Origin: Tetracladium setigerum
Taxonomy: Eukaryota > Ascomycota > Leotiomycetes > Helotiales
NCBI GenBank assembly: GCA_031472005.1
Contig: PZJY01000006.1
Coordinates: 1 to 64,000, forward strand
Direction of reading: 5' to 3'
DNA: 64,000 nucleotides
The notes beneath the pieces are model-generated. The model was not told the origin of the DNA. It saw only the letters and a program-made list of their open reading frames with translations, and did not search any database. Shown in pieces: positions 35,153-46,009 of this stretch; the first letter of the stretch is position 1, and each line of letters starts with the position of its first letter. The position numbers and the translations under genes were made by a program.

Positions 35153-35854
35153 TCTCGTAATTCTGAATCAAATTTCGGACTGCTGAAGGCTTGAAGAGTC
35201 AAGAAAGTTGATGTTGAAATTTGGATAAAGAGACAATAGTCTTGTGTTTATGTTCTAGCCGCAATGTTACAGGCACCGAGGATCTTTTTTGAACTTCTCG
35301 CTTTGGCCAAGGGGCCTCGTTCCTCACGGCAATTCATCTGCCAAAGCTTAATACGGGGTAGATGGATGGAACACGGAATTCGAAATATGGGGTAAAAATC
35401 TGTCTAGCCAATTCGTAGATCTGTAATGTGATTACACCTCCAGAAAGTGGTTGGGTGAAGATTCGGAATGCGGAATGCGGAACACGGAATGGGCTCAGAG
35501 TGGGGAGCAAGCGCTGGCCGCATATTCTCGTTGGGCGATCACCACTTATCGTGAACGTAATAATTGTCAGGTTTTTATCAGATACGGCAAAGAGAAATAA
35601 TCAACATCCCTTGCAAAGCTACTGTGCGCTGGTATTACTAAGAGGAGTTCAGAGTTCTTGTTATAGACATTTGTATAGTTGAAATACTCAGGTGTTTACT
35701 CCCCCAAGTTCAATCATATAAACCTTTTCATCTCAAAATCTTGTGTGCTAGGATACACCTACAGTTTATTCTTGACACTTGCCATTCCCTACATTAGAGA
35801 TAGTTGTAGATTGCGATTTGGAAGCATATTGGCAGCGATTTTAATACTATTCAG
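35153..35854. promoter_or_regulatory. Divergent promoter, CYP504 / ALDH, with GCGGAATG array
   Basis: 702 bp. At 35464-35493 CGGAAT occurs in three close copies, two with the full GCGGAATG spacing and one after ACA, and a further ACACGGAATT is at 35371-35380. The array matches those at 28448-28469 and 31257-31291. Confidence 0.6.
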
Positions 35855-37541
35855 ATGGCTCTCTCGAGTATTGAGACCAGGCTGTTCATTAACAATGAGG
35901 TAAACCTTGCGGTTGAGAAACAGAAAGCCAGCTAATAAGTACCTCAGTATGTAGCATCCAGCTCGAAAGAGACTCTAAGTATTCGCAATCCCTACGACGA
36001 ATCTCTTATCACTTCTGACGTCCAGGTTGCCGATGCTCCAGAGATTGATGCGGCAGTTTCTGCAGCTCAACATGCATATAAAATTGGGGCATGGAGCAAA
36101 TACAACGGAGAGCAACGGGCAGCCTGTATGTTGAAGTTCGCCGACCTTGTCGAACAGAACATGGAGGAGCTTGCGCAGCTAGAGACCATTGCTATGGGAA
36201 AGCCAATCAGTCTTCTTCTAGGCTTTGACATCCCACACATGATCGGATGCTATAGATGTGCGTCTCTGCATCTTTCCATGCCCCGTTCATGAAAACTTAC
36301 ATTCCCATTGCAGACTACGCTGGTTGGGCAGACAAGATTGAAGGTGAATCCTTCAATGCTGAGGGCGGTACGTATAAAATCGTGCGGCATGAATCGCTTG
36401 GTGTCTGCGCTGGCGTTGCTTCCTTCAATGCAAGTTTCTTGTACGCGGCGTGGAAAATCGCCCCTGCTCTTGCCGCAGGGAATGTTGTAAGTTCGCTCAA
36501 GCGATATAGAAGCTTGAAATACCTGTTGCTCTAACCTAGCAATTTGCAGTTTATCTTCAAAGCCTCCGAGAAGTCACCGTTGGCAATGCTCGCAATGGCG
36601 AAATACTTCAAAGAAGCTGGCTTTCCACCTGGAGTTGTCCAGTTCATCTCAGGCGCGGGGAAGACCGGTTCTCTCCTGTCCAGCAACAAAAGGATCGCAA
36701 AAATCAGCATCACTGGATCCCTCGGTGCCGGACTTAAAGTCCAGGAACAAGCGGCCAAGAGTAACCTGAAGAAGGTTGTCTTGGAATTGGGTGGCAAATC
36801 CCCGGCCATCGTATTCAGCGATGCCGACTTTGACCTGGCACTGAAAAATTGCTCTCATGGATTTCTTGTCAACAGCGGTCAGATATGTGCTGCGGCATCA
36901 CGACTTTACGTTCATGAGGACATTGCTCCCAGATTCGTTGCGGCAATGCAGGCCGAATTTGAAAATGCTGCATATGCTCTTGGGGCCGACCCACGAGAGA
37001 AGACCACGGCACTGGGGCCACTTGCAGACCGAGCTCAATTTGAACGGGTGATGTCTTTCATAGACATTGGGAAGGAGACTGCAACATTGCTGACCGGTGG
37101 AAGGCGAAAGGGGGGAAGGGATTTTTCATAGAGCCCACGATATTCTTAGCTCCTGGTGACGAGAGCCCCATCTACAAGGAAGAAATCTTCGGCCCAGTGC
37201 TAGTTATTAAAACTTTCAGCACAGAAGAGGAGGTGATCGGCCTCGCTAATGATTCTCAATTTGGACTTGCCGGTACGTTACATTCATTCAAACTGCAAAA
37301 AGAGTAGGACAATATAGCATCTTTGTACTGATAATGTAAAGCATGTGTCTATACAAAAGATATAGACAGAGCGTTTCGTGTTAGCTTCGCAATTGAGAGT
37401 GGGGCGATCACTGTAAACGGACCTGCCATTCCTGCGTATCAGACGCCGTTTGGAGGATTCAAGCAGAGTGGAATCGGAAAAGAGCTGGGAAAATATGGGC
37501 TGTTAGAGTACATGAAAACAAAGAGCATCCACATAAAGTAA
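35855..37541 (+). pseudogene. Aldehyde dehydrogenase, one-base frameshift
   Basis: NAD(P)-dependent ALDH; in this context the likely job is oxidation of the arylacetaldehyde made by the amine oxidase to arylacetate. Exons fit at 35855-35899, 35948-36257, 36314-36486, 36550-37272 and 37342-37541; they sum to one base less than 484 codons. The break is in a run of six G at 37110-37115: with seven G the frame joins GGRRKGG to KGFFIEPTIF, a standard ALDH block. Landmarks are VASFNASFLYAAWKIAPALAAGN, the GSLGAG cofactor loop, the general base in LELGGKSP, and catalytic Cys in NSGQICAAASR; the end has TPFGGFKQSGIGKELG. All else is sound, so this is either a homopolymer sequencing error or a very young mutation. 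The first exon encodes only 15 residues. Confidence 0.9.
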
Positions 37542-38287
37542 GTTTGCGTTTCTTTCCTAGACATTTGATGAGAGATTTTGACACATGTAGTATAAATCCA
37601 GGAACATGATGGTCGTGAGGTGGCCTTAGTTTATGAGCAGAAAAGTGGAAAGAACAAATAAAGCCATGGATGGGCTGTCACTCATGACATAGCCTCACTC
37701 TCACATTTCTAAGACCTCGACATGCCCATCTGACCCAATGTGAACCTCATTCGCAAATGTCGCCGAGTCCGGTACATGCCACATGGATTTCTTCTCAAAG
37801 TCAAGAAAGGAAATAAATACTATAATAAAACCTATGCTTCTATTACCGTGCTTCAATGTACGGGCTTGGTAGCAAAAGCAGAGCTCGAGTCTTGAAGCAA
37901 ACCAACAGTAGAGTTCCTTTAGCGTGGAAGAACCCATCAATTCAAAGGAAGGGGATTCAAGAATGAGCCTAATTTGTCATGGAAAACAACAAGATTCACA
38001 GGTCAAGAAATTCTAAGGGACGTTTTGCAAAGATATTGGACGCTTCATTTGTCAGAAATGTGGTTGATAAAGGGAAGGGAATCCACCAAATTTCTGACTC
38101 CCAGTGTGCTATGCCAACAAGCAGTCAGCAAAACGCCAGATGTCAAACTGTCAAGAGCTGTCCCAACCCAAACCCAACCCTCTTCCCTACCTCCATTCCA
38201 TGGCCCAAATCATACTCTTCCGGTTAGGATTAGCCGTATGAATTATATAAGTTAAGTAAGATATTAACATGCTATTTTATACATTGC
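37542..38287. other. Convergent intergenic region
   Basis: 746 bp between the ends of the aldehyde dehydrogenase and the histidinol-dehydrogenase-like gene. Several short frames but no domain, no start context and no conserved intron logic. It separates the two metabolic blocks. Confidence 0.5.
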
Positions 38288-39728
38288 CTAGGGCAGCCCA
38301 CTTGACTGTGCCACGTTTATCCACTCGAAGTCGTCCTTCAAAAATTGCTGCGCTCTTAAATCTCCAGATCGAGCATGACCTTCAAAGTTCTCAACTCTCG
38401 CAGCACGACCGCACAGCCGTCCTAATTCACCACTCGCGTTTTCTGACTTGACTTCTTGGTAAGTTACTGTCTTCAAGTACTTACCAACCCATAGGCCACC
38501 AGTATAGCGTGCAGCTCCACGAGTTGGAAGCACATGGTTGGTGCCAATAACCTAGCAGATATCAGCTCGTTTCATACCCGCTCAAGCCAGAATAACGTAC
38601 CTTATCACCGTAACTCACACAAGTTTTCTCGCCCAAGAACAGCGCTCCATAGTTGGTCATCTTTGCCAATGCTTCTCTCGGATCTCTCGTCAGAATTTGG
38701 ACATGCTCACTGGCATACACGTCGGCCAACTTATACGCTTCATCGAGATTGTCCACAGCCATTACTTCGCCAAAGTCTTTCCAACTCGTTCCGGCCAGTT
38801 CGCCCGTCGACATATTGGGCAGAATAACGTCAATTAATCTCATTACTTCTCGGCCCAGCTTTTCAGAAGTTGTGATCAACACAGCAGGTGTGTCTGGCCC
38901 ATGCTCAGCTTGACTCAAAAGATCTGTTGCTATGGTAAACGGGTCCGCATGCTCATCAGCGACGATCAGTACTTCTGTTGGACCAGCAAATAAGTCAATT
39001 CCAACGGCACCAAAGAATTGTCGCTTAGCTTCTGCTACAAAAGCATTCCCTGGTCCAGCGATGAAGTCGACCTTCGGAATGGTTTCTGTGCCAAGTGCCA
39101 TCCCGGCAACTGCTTGTACACCACCCAGGATGTAAATTGAGTCTGCGCCTGCTAATGACATAGCTGCGACCGTTGCAGCTGGAATTTTTCCATTGATTGG
39201 AGGGGTAAATCCCATCACATGAGGCACACCAGCAACTTTTGCAGTCAAGATCGTCATGTGAGCTGAGGCAAGCAGAGGATATCTTCCTCCGGGGATGTAA
39301 CTATATTTAAAACTTGTCAGCTTCAGACTTAATAAGAAAGAGCGGGAGAAAACTTAAACTCACCATCCCACAGAATTAATCGGCACATTCTTCTGTCCCA
39401 AGAAAACACCGGGCTGAATTTCAAGCTCAAAGTCCGTCAAGCTAGCCTTCTGTGCCTCAGCAAAAGTTCTCACATTTCGTTGGACCTCTTTGATATCCTT
39501 GATCACCTGCTCTGGAAGACTAGCATTCAATTTCTCTATTTCTGAAGTGGAGAGTTTGAAGGATGGCGGTGACCATTTATCAAATTTCTCCGAGAAAGAT
39601 CGAACTGCTTTGTCACCATCTTTCCGGATGGAATCAATGACCGAGGTAACGATTGCTGGAACGTTCGAGGGTGCGTTGCTGATTGACGCAGCTGTGCTGG
39701 CAGCACCGGATTTGAGAGGTTTTGCCAT
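38288..39728 (-). CDS. Stand-alone histidinol dehydrogenase-like protein
   Basis: NAD- and zinc-dependent dehydrogenase fold of the HisD family. Three exons (39728-39364, 39300-38601, 38551-38288) give 442 aa, about the size of bacterial HisD. Visible blocks: CYIPGGRYPLLASAHMT, GVPHVMGFTPP, ILGGVQAVAGMALGT, VDFIAGPGNAFVAEAKRQFFG, IDLFAGPTEVLIVAD, LLSQAEHGPDTPAVLIT (the SAEHG-type metal/active-site stretch), and YASEHVQILTRDP. In fungi histidinol dehydrogenase is normally the C-terminal part of trifunctional His4, so a free copy most likely has another alcohol substrate. Related bacterial enzymes such as HpsN oxidise sulfonated diols; I cannot assign the substrate here. It diverges from an SDR oxidoreductase. 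Confidence 0.88.
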
Positions 39729-40304
39729 TTTGGAAGGACGAGTTGGTGCTTGATGTTCAATAAGTGAGTGGGTGAAAGTTCGATGATTTACAGATTTCTG
39801 AAAGTTGAGGATAATTTTCTTATATTTCAGTACCTAACACTCACATCTCAACCACCACGCTCTCGTTTACTGTGGCTTGGGAAATGGGTCCGGAGTGCCA
39901 TAGTAAAGTTAAGTCTAGCTGATCAATTAGTTTCGGTTACCTGGACAAGTCCTCAGTATCTTTCTTCCCATCAGTGTTCGCGATGTGGAGAGTCCCGAAC
40001 CGACATGAGATGTGGCGACTCTCGCTTATTCCAGCGGGCAACCATTGAGTGCCTTTCCGAACCCCGCCCCCGCAGTCCCGAGGCTGCTCCCGCTCTTTCG
40101 CACATTCCACTCCAAGGCCAAGGCTTGTGCTATTCTCCAATGAAGGTCGGGAAACTGTATCGCGGGATCGCAATTGATTCTCCTTACACCAGTCAATCAA
40201 GGAACGAGACAATTCACATGCTTACTTACTGAGAGCTTCTCAAACTACCTATTCGCCAAACACTTGATTCTGTCAAATTCCGAGATTGTTGTGAAAGGGA
40301 AAAT
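39729..40304. promoter_or_regulatory. Divergent promoter region, HisD-like / SDR
   Basis: 576 bp, with a GC-rich CCCCGCCCCCGCAG stretch around 40062-40076. No gene inside. Confidence 0.35.
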
Positions 40305-41096
40305 ATGGCGACAAACGGTTCCTCTACTACTTCATTCTGCCAGTCACTTTTCGGCAAGACTGCCATAGTCAGCGGTTCCTCCTCAGGCATCGGTCTAGCC
40401 ATCGCCCGTGCTCTCTCCTCAGAAGGATGCAATGTCGTCCTCAACTACCCATTTCCCTCGCTCTGTGCCATCAGCGACGACCTCACCTCTACATTCCCTC
40501 ACAAAGCCATCGCCGTCTGCGCTGACATATCCACTCTCTCCGGTCCCCAAACTCTCATAGATGCCGCCGTGCAAGAATTCGGGAAGATCGACATTTTAGT
40601 AAACAATGCTGCTTTGGCAATCAACCTCCCATTTGAGGAGCAAACTCTAGACCATTGGGACTCACTCGTCAATCTCAATGGAAGAGGAACATTCCTGCTC
40701 ACTCAGGCTGTCCTCCCTCACTTGGTAGAGCGAGGCGGCAGGATCGTCAATATCGACAGTATCTCATCACGCGCTGCACCTGCGCTCCAGACAATCTACG
40801 CGGGGACAAAAGGAATGGTGGATTCTTTCACTCGGTGTTGGGCAAAGGAGTTGCCGCCAAAATATAACTGTACTGTTAATGCAGTGAGCCCTGGCCCGAC
40901 GATGACGGAGGGGTTCGCTGCTGCAGGGGAGATGTTCTTAAAACAAATGAAGCCGGTAATGGATCAGACGCCTGTTGAGCGAAGAATGGCGAGGCCGGAG
41001 GAGATTGCTTTTGCTGTTTTGTTTTTATGCAATCCGAGGGCGAGTTGGATCAATGGATTGAATCTGACTGCTAGTGGGGGATTGTTTATTGATTGA
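40305..41096 (+). CDS. Short-chain dehydrogenase/reductase (classical SDR)
   Basis: Single-exon gene of 263 aa, typical of classical SDRs. The cofactor loop is SGSSSGIG (TGxxxGIG type) near residues 24-31, NNAA is near 101-104, the catalytic Ser is in the NIDSISSRA segment, and the active-site YxxxK reads YAGTK. The end GGLFID matches the usual C-terminus. The segment NYPF after the second strand suggests NADP(H) or NAD(H) cannot be settled by eye. Fungal members often reduce or oxidise small alcohols and ketones, including 3-oxoacyl groups. It shares a promoter region with the HisD-like gene and so may act on the same molecule. Confidence 0.9.
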   Translation: MATNGSSTTSFCQSLFGKTAIVSGSSSGIGLAIARALSSEGCNVVLNYPFPSLCAISDDLTSTFPHKAIAVCADISTLSGPQTLIDAAVQEFGKIDILVNNAALAINLPFEEQTLDHWDSLVNLNGRGTFLLTQAVLPHLVERGGRIVNIDSISSRAAPALQTIYAGTKGMVDSFTRCWAKELPPKYNCTVNAVSPGPTMTEGFAAAGEMFLKQMKPVMDQTPVERRMARPEEIAFAVLFLCNPRASWINGLNLTASGGLFID

Positions 41097-41381
41097 ATAT
41101 GATGGAAACATTGCAAGCTGGATGACGGCCGTAACATCTCATGCTTTTGTATTCGTCAGGAAATGAGATGTTTTATTTTTGAGATGAAGAAGAATAAATT
41201 GCGTTGAGGCTTGTTTCACAGCATTTTTTCTAATTCAGACTTCAACTATCGCTGGTAGGTTGCAAAGTGTGCTCACATTGAAATTTTTAACAATTACATC
41301 AACAAACTTAAAAACAACACAGCATATTTTATGTTCCTCCGCAATGAACTCATAGTATATATGCACACATCTCAGTTCTCT
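41097..41381. other. Convergent intergenic region
   Basis: 285 bp between the SDR stop and the ALDH-like stop; nothing else seen. Confidence 0.5.
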
Positions 41382-43024
41382 TCACATCCTTCTTGCAAGC
41401 CTCCAGGCACCTCTCCCAATCGTGTAAGATCCATAAGAAACTGTAAGAACAGTTACGCTCAAGAACAGCCCCAGACCAATGAATATCCCTTGCTCAAAAA
41501 ACCCAACTGCATGACCAAGAGGCTGTCCAGTCTTGGGTAATGGCTCCTCGGCTTGTTTACGAAGGGCACTTAACAACACTTCATTGCCTCCACTTTTCGA
41601 CCCGCTGATAATTTGCTCTAGAACTTCAAGTTCTTTGGTTGGGGGTGTGATTTTTTGAGGTTGAGGAGATGAGAACATTTCTGGAGTATATTTGTGTGAG
41701 GAGGTCGGTGGGAACTGCGTCATAGGAGCTGCTGGGCCAATCAAGAGGTGAATCGGAATCTGATTCACGTATGTTGTTGATGCTTTCAAGTGCTGAGACA
41801 AGAATTTGGCGGATGGAGGATCAGAGAATAGGTAGGTAGCGAGGAGTGGTGATCTGGAAAATAATTGATTAATGAATTCGTCAGCGCAGGTGATATGTTC
41901 CAAAACTTACTCTGACTTCTGACACATAAGAGCATCCAATAGACTGGTGCACCCAAGTACTGGTAAGTAACAACCATTGATTTTGGTCTTTGTGATTGAA
42001 GAGTTTCTGCTCAAGGCATCAGATATCTTGCGACGAAAGTTCAAGGTTATTCAGGGAACTTACTGATCTTTTATTTCTACCAATGTAAAACCAGAAGATC
42101 CAAAGAGTGTGACATGCCCTTGATCTTCCGCATCTTTTAACATTTTCTTGAAAGACCTGTTGTGCTGTTCCTGTTTTGATAGGTTTCCACCCGTATGAAA
42201 CTTGGTTGCATATTTCACACAAGCGTCTGTAAAGCTCGCTTTCACAAAATCGTTCACGATCACTATGTCAGGACTGTAGGGCGATAATCCTTGGAAACTG
42301 AATCTGGCATTCACGATAGACTTCGCTGCCAGGTCGACGTCCGCTGCTCGATCCACGATGGCAATTGAGCGAGCAGAGGGATTTGAGATGAGTTGATTCA
42401 GTGTTGGATTGGAGCTGTTGGATTTCTGATCAACCAGAAAAACGGAAGTAACATCTTGCCATGTCGTGCTTGTGATGTAAAAAGTGTTGATATCCAGCGC
42501 TTCTGACAAAACCTCTTTTAGAACTCTGTCAACGTGCAGTAGGGTATCTTCCAGCTAATTTCATTTAGTTCTCGTCTCAAAGCTTCTGTGGAACAATTAT
42601 CTCTCACCTCTAAGCAAACACAATTTCCTGCCGTTATGGCGGCTGCGAGAGGGCATACAATAGAGTACAGTCGACTATGTGTAGTTGGCTTGATAACAAC
42701 CAAACCCTTCCCAACCCTCCAATTTAGATTGTCTATACCATTTGCGATCAAGTACTCATCGTGAAACAGTTTTTTGAAATCGAGAGACGAGTAGAACTCT
42801 CTCAGAGCACTCATAGTGTGCGAGTACTCCGCTTCAGCTTCAGCGCTGACATTCGTGGATGTGTCGCCGCGACCGTCTTGGGAAATTGCTATTCGAAATC
42901 CGTCTGCATTCTGTCTGAGAGCTTGGTGCAAATTCTGGAGCTCATTCTGACGGTATCTAACGTTGTCAGCTTGTCCGTCAATTACTGCAACTCGAAGTCG
43001 ATCCATTCCAGCCGAGGAAGTCAT
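41382..43024 (-). CDS. Membrane-anchored ALDH-like protein without catalytic Cys
   Basis: Aldehyde-dehydrogenase fold with a C-terminal membrane segment. Four exons joined by short GT-AG introns; the first intron, 42607-42555, joins GNCVCLE to LEDTLLHVDRVL. ALDH landmarks: KGLVVIKPTTHSRLYSIVCPLAAAITAGN and AIVDRAADVDLAAKSIVNARFSFQGLSPYSPDIVIVN. In active ALDHs the last stretch carries NxGQxC; here FQGLSPYSPD has no Cys, so the usual thiohemiacetal chemistry is not possible. The C-terminus GIFIGLGLFLSVTVLTVSYGSYTIG is one hydrophobic helix followed by Arg-rich RGAWRLARRM, a tail anchor. Similar non-catalytic ALDH-like proteins are found in ascomycetes but I know no function for them. The start at 43024 was preferred; an in-frame ATG at 43081 would add 19 residues. 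Confidence 0.75.
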
Positions 43025-43386
43025 TTGTTGTGGTTTAGTTTCTGGTGAAAAATGGTGAAATTCCGAATTCTTGAATAACAAAATGCTACACTGAAGATAT
43101 CTCAGAAAAGACCGTCATGTTAGATATCATAGCAGAACCAACAAAAGAAATCCATGTAGCCCGGCCAGGTTGCACGTGCATGTTGCGGATGCAAGTGGCG
43201 GGGCCGAAGACAGTGCCAACTTTGCCGGAATGTGGGGGATCGACTACAAATGCCTGATGGAATTGAGTGTGAGTATGGAGCAATCAGTGCACTCAATTAA
43301 GGATATCTATTTTCTCCATAACTGTCTTTTTAATTCTAAACGGGGATTTCAATCTTACAAATCACGACCGAAATACCTCAATCACC

Positions 43387-43819
43387 ATGTCAGTCGCCAA
43401 CACCGCAAAACCCATTACCCTCACCCTCCAACAGACACTTGGAGATTACGAAATCCACGTCACAGGAAATGACCAACATTCCAGGCAAGTCAACGTGCAA
43501 GATACTTCAAAAGTACCAGCTTCTGTCCGGAATCCAGTCTCATGGCCACGAGATTATCGCAGAGTTCCTTCATATCGACCAGTAAATAGGGAGTTGGACT
43601 GGTCGGAACGACCTCTTGGGGCGAATGCAGGTGAAAAGTTGTTTTTGAATGTCATGTTTACGGGGGTCTCATTGAATGCTGTGAGTATATTCGCGGTCAG
43701 AAGACCTTTTACTGGCAAATAACTGAACTTGGTGCCAGGGAATTGCACAGCTTTGGGGTGCAACAGGCGGAAAGATTTTTACAAAGACATTCAAATATGC
43801 AATTGGAGGCGAATGGTAG
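43387..43819 (+). CDS. Small hypothetical protein, 124 aa
   Basis: Two exons (43387-43680 and 43739-43819, with a GT-AG intron) give 124 residues; the ATG is in a good context (CACCATGTC). I do not recognise the family. The sequence has no signal peptide or membrane helix, is polar in the first 75 residues (Gln/Asn/Arg-rich), and ends with a Gly-rich, mildly hydrophobic stretch with WGATGGKIF and KYAIGGEW. The short second exon ends in-frame at a clean stop, which supports a real spliced gene. It diverges from the ALDH-like gene over 362 bp and converges on the CocE-type hydrolase, so it may belong to the second metabolic block. Confidence 0.5.
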
Positions 43820-44071
43820 GGCAGCTGGTTCGAAGGGGGCGGATATGTATTGCGATGGGTATTGCGATGGGTTAAAGAAGTACGAGAGACTCTGAACGTT
43901 AAATCTAGTGCTTCTCGTGCAGATGATTCATTTTTTTGTTATGTGGAGGGCGTTATTTGAGTTCCACTAAGAATGACATTCCAATCCAATTAAATTGCAA
44001 CTGTACAAAGTTTTCGCAGGAAAAATCAGTATGGAGGTACCATCAAGAAGTATCAAATTTCATATTCTAGT

Positions 44072-46009
44072 CTATCTTGAGGGAATAATGGGCAGCTGTA
44101 CATAGTTCTCCTTCCCGGTTCCAAAATGCAACGAATTCTTCCCTTTGAACTTGCTGTCCGGTCTATCAATCTTAGAATCATGTTGGAAAATACCTGAACC
44201 CTGTGTATCTCCACTGGCAACCTCAAATACAATACGCCCTCCCTTCTCTACAACAACATTGGTTGGCCAGATCTCCACATCAACTCCATAAACCTCATCT
44301 GTTCGGACAGGTCGGACATCTGTTGACAAATATTCTCGGTGTGGCATGTAATCTCTGTGCCTTGGATGATCATCGTGAATTTTTCGCATAGAAACTCGGA
44401 GCCAGCCCTTGGTCAGGGGAACTCCGTCCCCGGCAGTGCCAGTGTAGAGCACTTCTTTGTCGTTGGGGTCAATGTATCTCAATGTAACGAAAAGATCAAT
44501 ATCTTTCTCCTCAGATGCTTTCTCGCTCGGGTCAGGAGTTATAGAAACGTTCAAGTGTGCCAAGACGTGACCAGTAATCTCGGTCTCCTCCTCAAAAGGT
44601 TTTGTCTCAAATCTGACGAAGTGATCTGTTCTATCCAGTGTACCCGGAGCAAAATACGAAATCTGTGACTCGGTAGTCGGCTTGGGCTGTTCTGGCGAAA
44701 GGCTACCATCAGAGCCAAGATGAAACTTTTTGTATTGGGTAGATGGAAGTGGCCATGCCTGCTCTTCTCGTTTGTTGTACGATGCCTCTGCTGAAGCGTC
44801 ATTAAAACCCACATTCCCTTTTCGAAGAGTTAAGGTCACAGGTGCGACCTTGCCGGGGACAGTCCATCCGAAAGAATCTTCTCCCTTTAGGAAAGCATCC
44901 AAGAAGGATTTTTGAACTTCGACTTCATCGTGGTAGCTAATCATAATTAGTCTCAAAATACTACAATTTCAATTGGAAACACATACTAGAAAGGAAGATC
45001 ATGGCGACCCGTGATAAATCTCAAAAATTTGAATTTTGATCCCGCCCAGATATACCCCTCAACATTTCCCCTCAAATGAAGATTTATGCCACCCCAATTG
45101 GCAACCGAAAGTAATGGAACCTCGATGTCCTCAAGCCGGAACTCCTTGGATGCATAGTAATCATCGTCCCGGAAGCTATTTACTTCATTATCCTTGGTTT
45201 GATCTTTACGATTCGCTTGGAGAACTTCGTCCGAGAGATCACCTTCGATGGTGTCTTCTTGGCCTCGAGCTCCTGGTCCATCCGGAGGAAATTTCAACGT
45301 GGATCGACCGGGTCTGCCATACTGATTGACCAGAACTTGACGATTCCACCAGAATGTGATGAATTTATTGGACAGAATGCCCCCATGCCTGCAACGATCA
45401 CGGTAGTAATCAGCCATACCCTCCCAAGGAATGATTGCAGCAAGTCCTTTTGGCCTTCTTGCCGCGACTCGCCATTGACTGCCTTTTGTCCATTAGTCTG
45501 AGTGCTGCTGGTTACAAGAAGAATCGATACGTACCCGCGAAATAGCTAATCCCCAAGAGCCCAACTTTTCCAGTGCTCCAAGATTGCTCAGCAGCCCATT
45601 CCACAACATCAAAGAAGCATTCGCTTGTTCCTCTGCTCATGGTATCCAACATACCCGGGCTTTGGCCCAATCCCCTCTCGTCTGTTCGAACAACAACATA
45701 TCCCTTTGCCGTCCAATATACTGGATCTGGTGTTTCCCAGGCACTGTATTGACTGCGATGCTCAGGATTGACCTCGTTGAAAGATCCGGAAAAGAAGGTT
45801 GCATATGGAATATCTTTTCCGTATGGGCCATAAGTAATCAGAACTGGGAACTTGTCCCCGTTTTCAGAACTCAGCGGTCTGTAGACATTTGCGCGGACTG
45901 GAAGCGGAGATGCTTTGAGAGGAATTGAGACATTTTTCTCGAAAAGAAGTTTGTTCTCCTCATCCCGAACCACCCTGCGGATGTCTTTGATTGTGTTTGT
46001 GGTAGCCAT
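44072..46009 (-). CDS. CocE/NonD-type hydrolase (X-Pro dipeptidyl-peptidase S15 family)
   Basis: Serine hydrolase of the CocE/X-Pro dipeptidyl-peptidase group, which contains cocaine esterase, glutaryl-acylases and other ester or amide hydrolases. Three exons join through an intron after GISYFAG and another at about 44990-44941 (HDLPF to YYHDEVEVQ). The N-terminal alpha/beta domain has the nucleophile Ser in GISYFAG, preceded by VVRTDERGLGQSPG; the acid and His are likely in the later catalytic part (GRHDLPF contains a candidate His). The C-terminal jelly-roll domain (residues after ITGHVLAHLNVSI...) with FVTLRYIDPNDKEVLYTGTAGDG is typical of the family. No signal peptide, so cytosolic. It diverges from a cupin gene and may release an acyl or amide group from the pathway compound. 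Confidence 0.85.
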
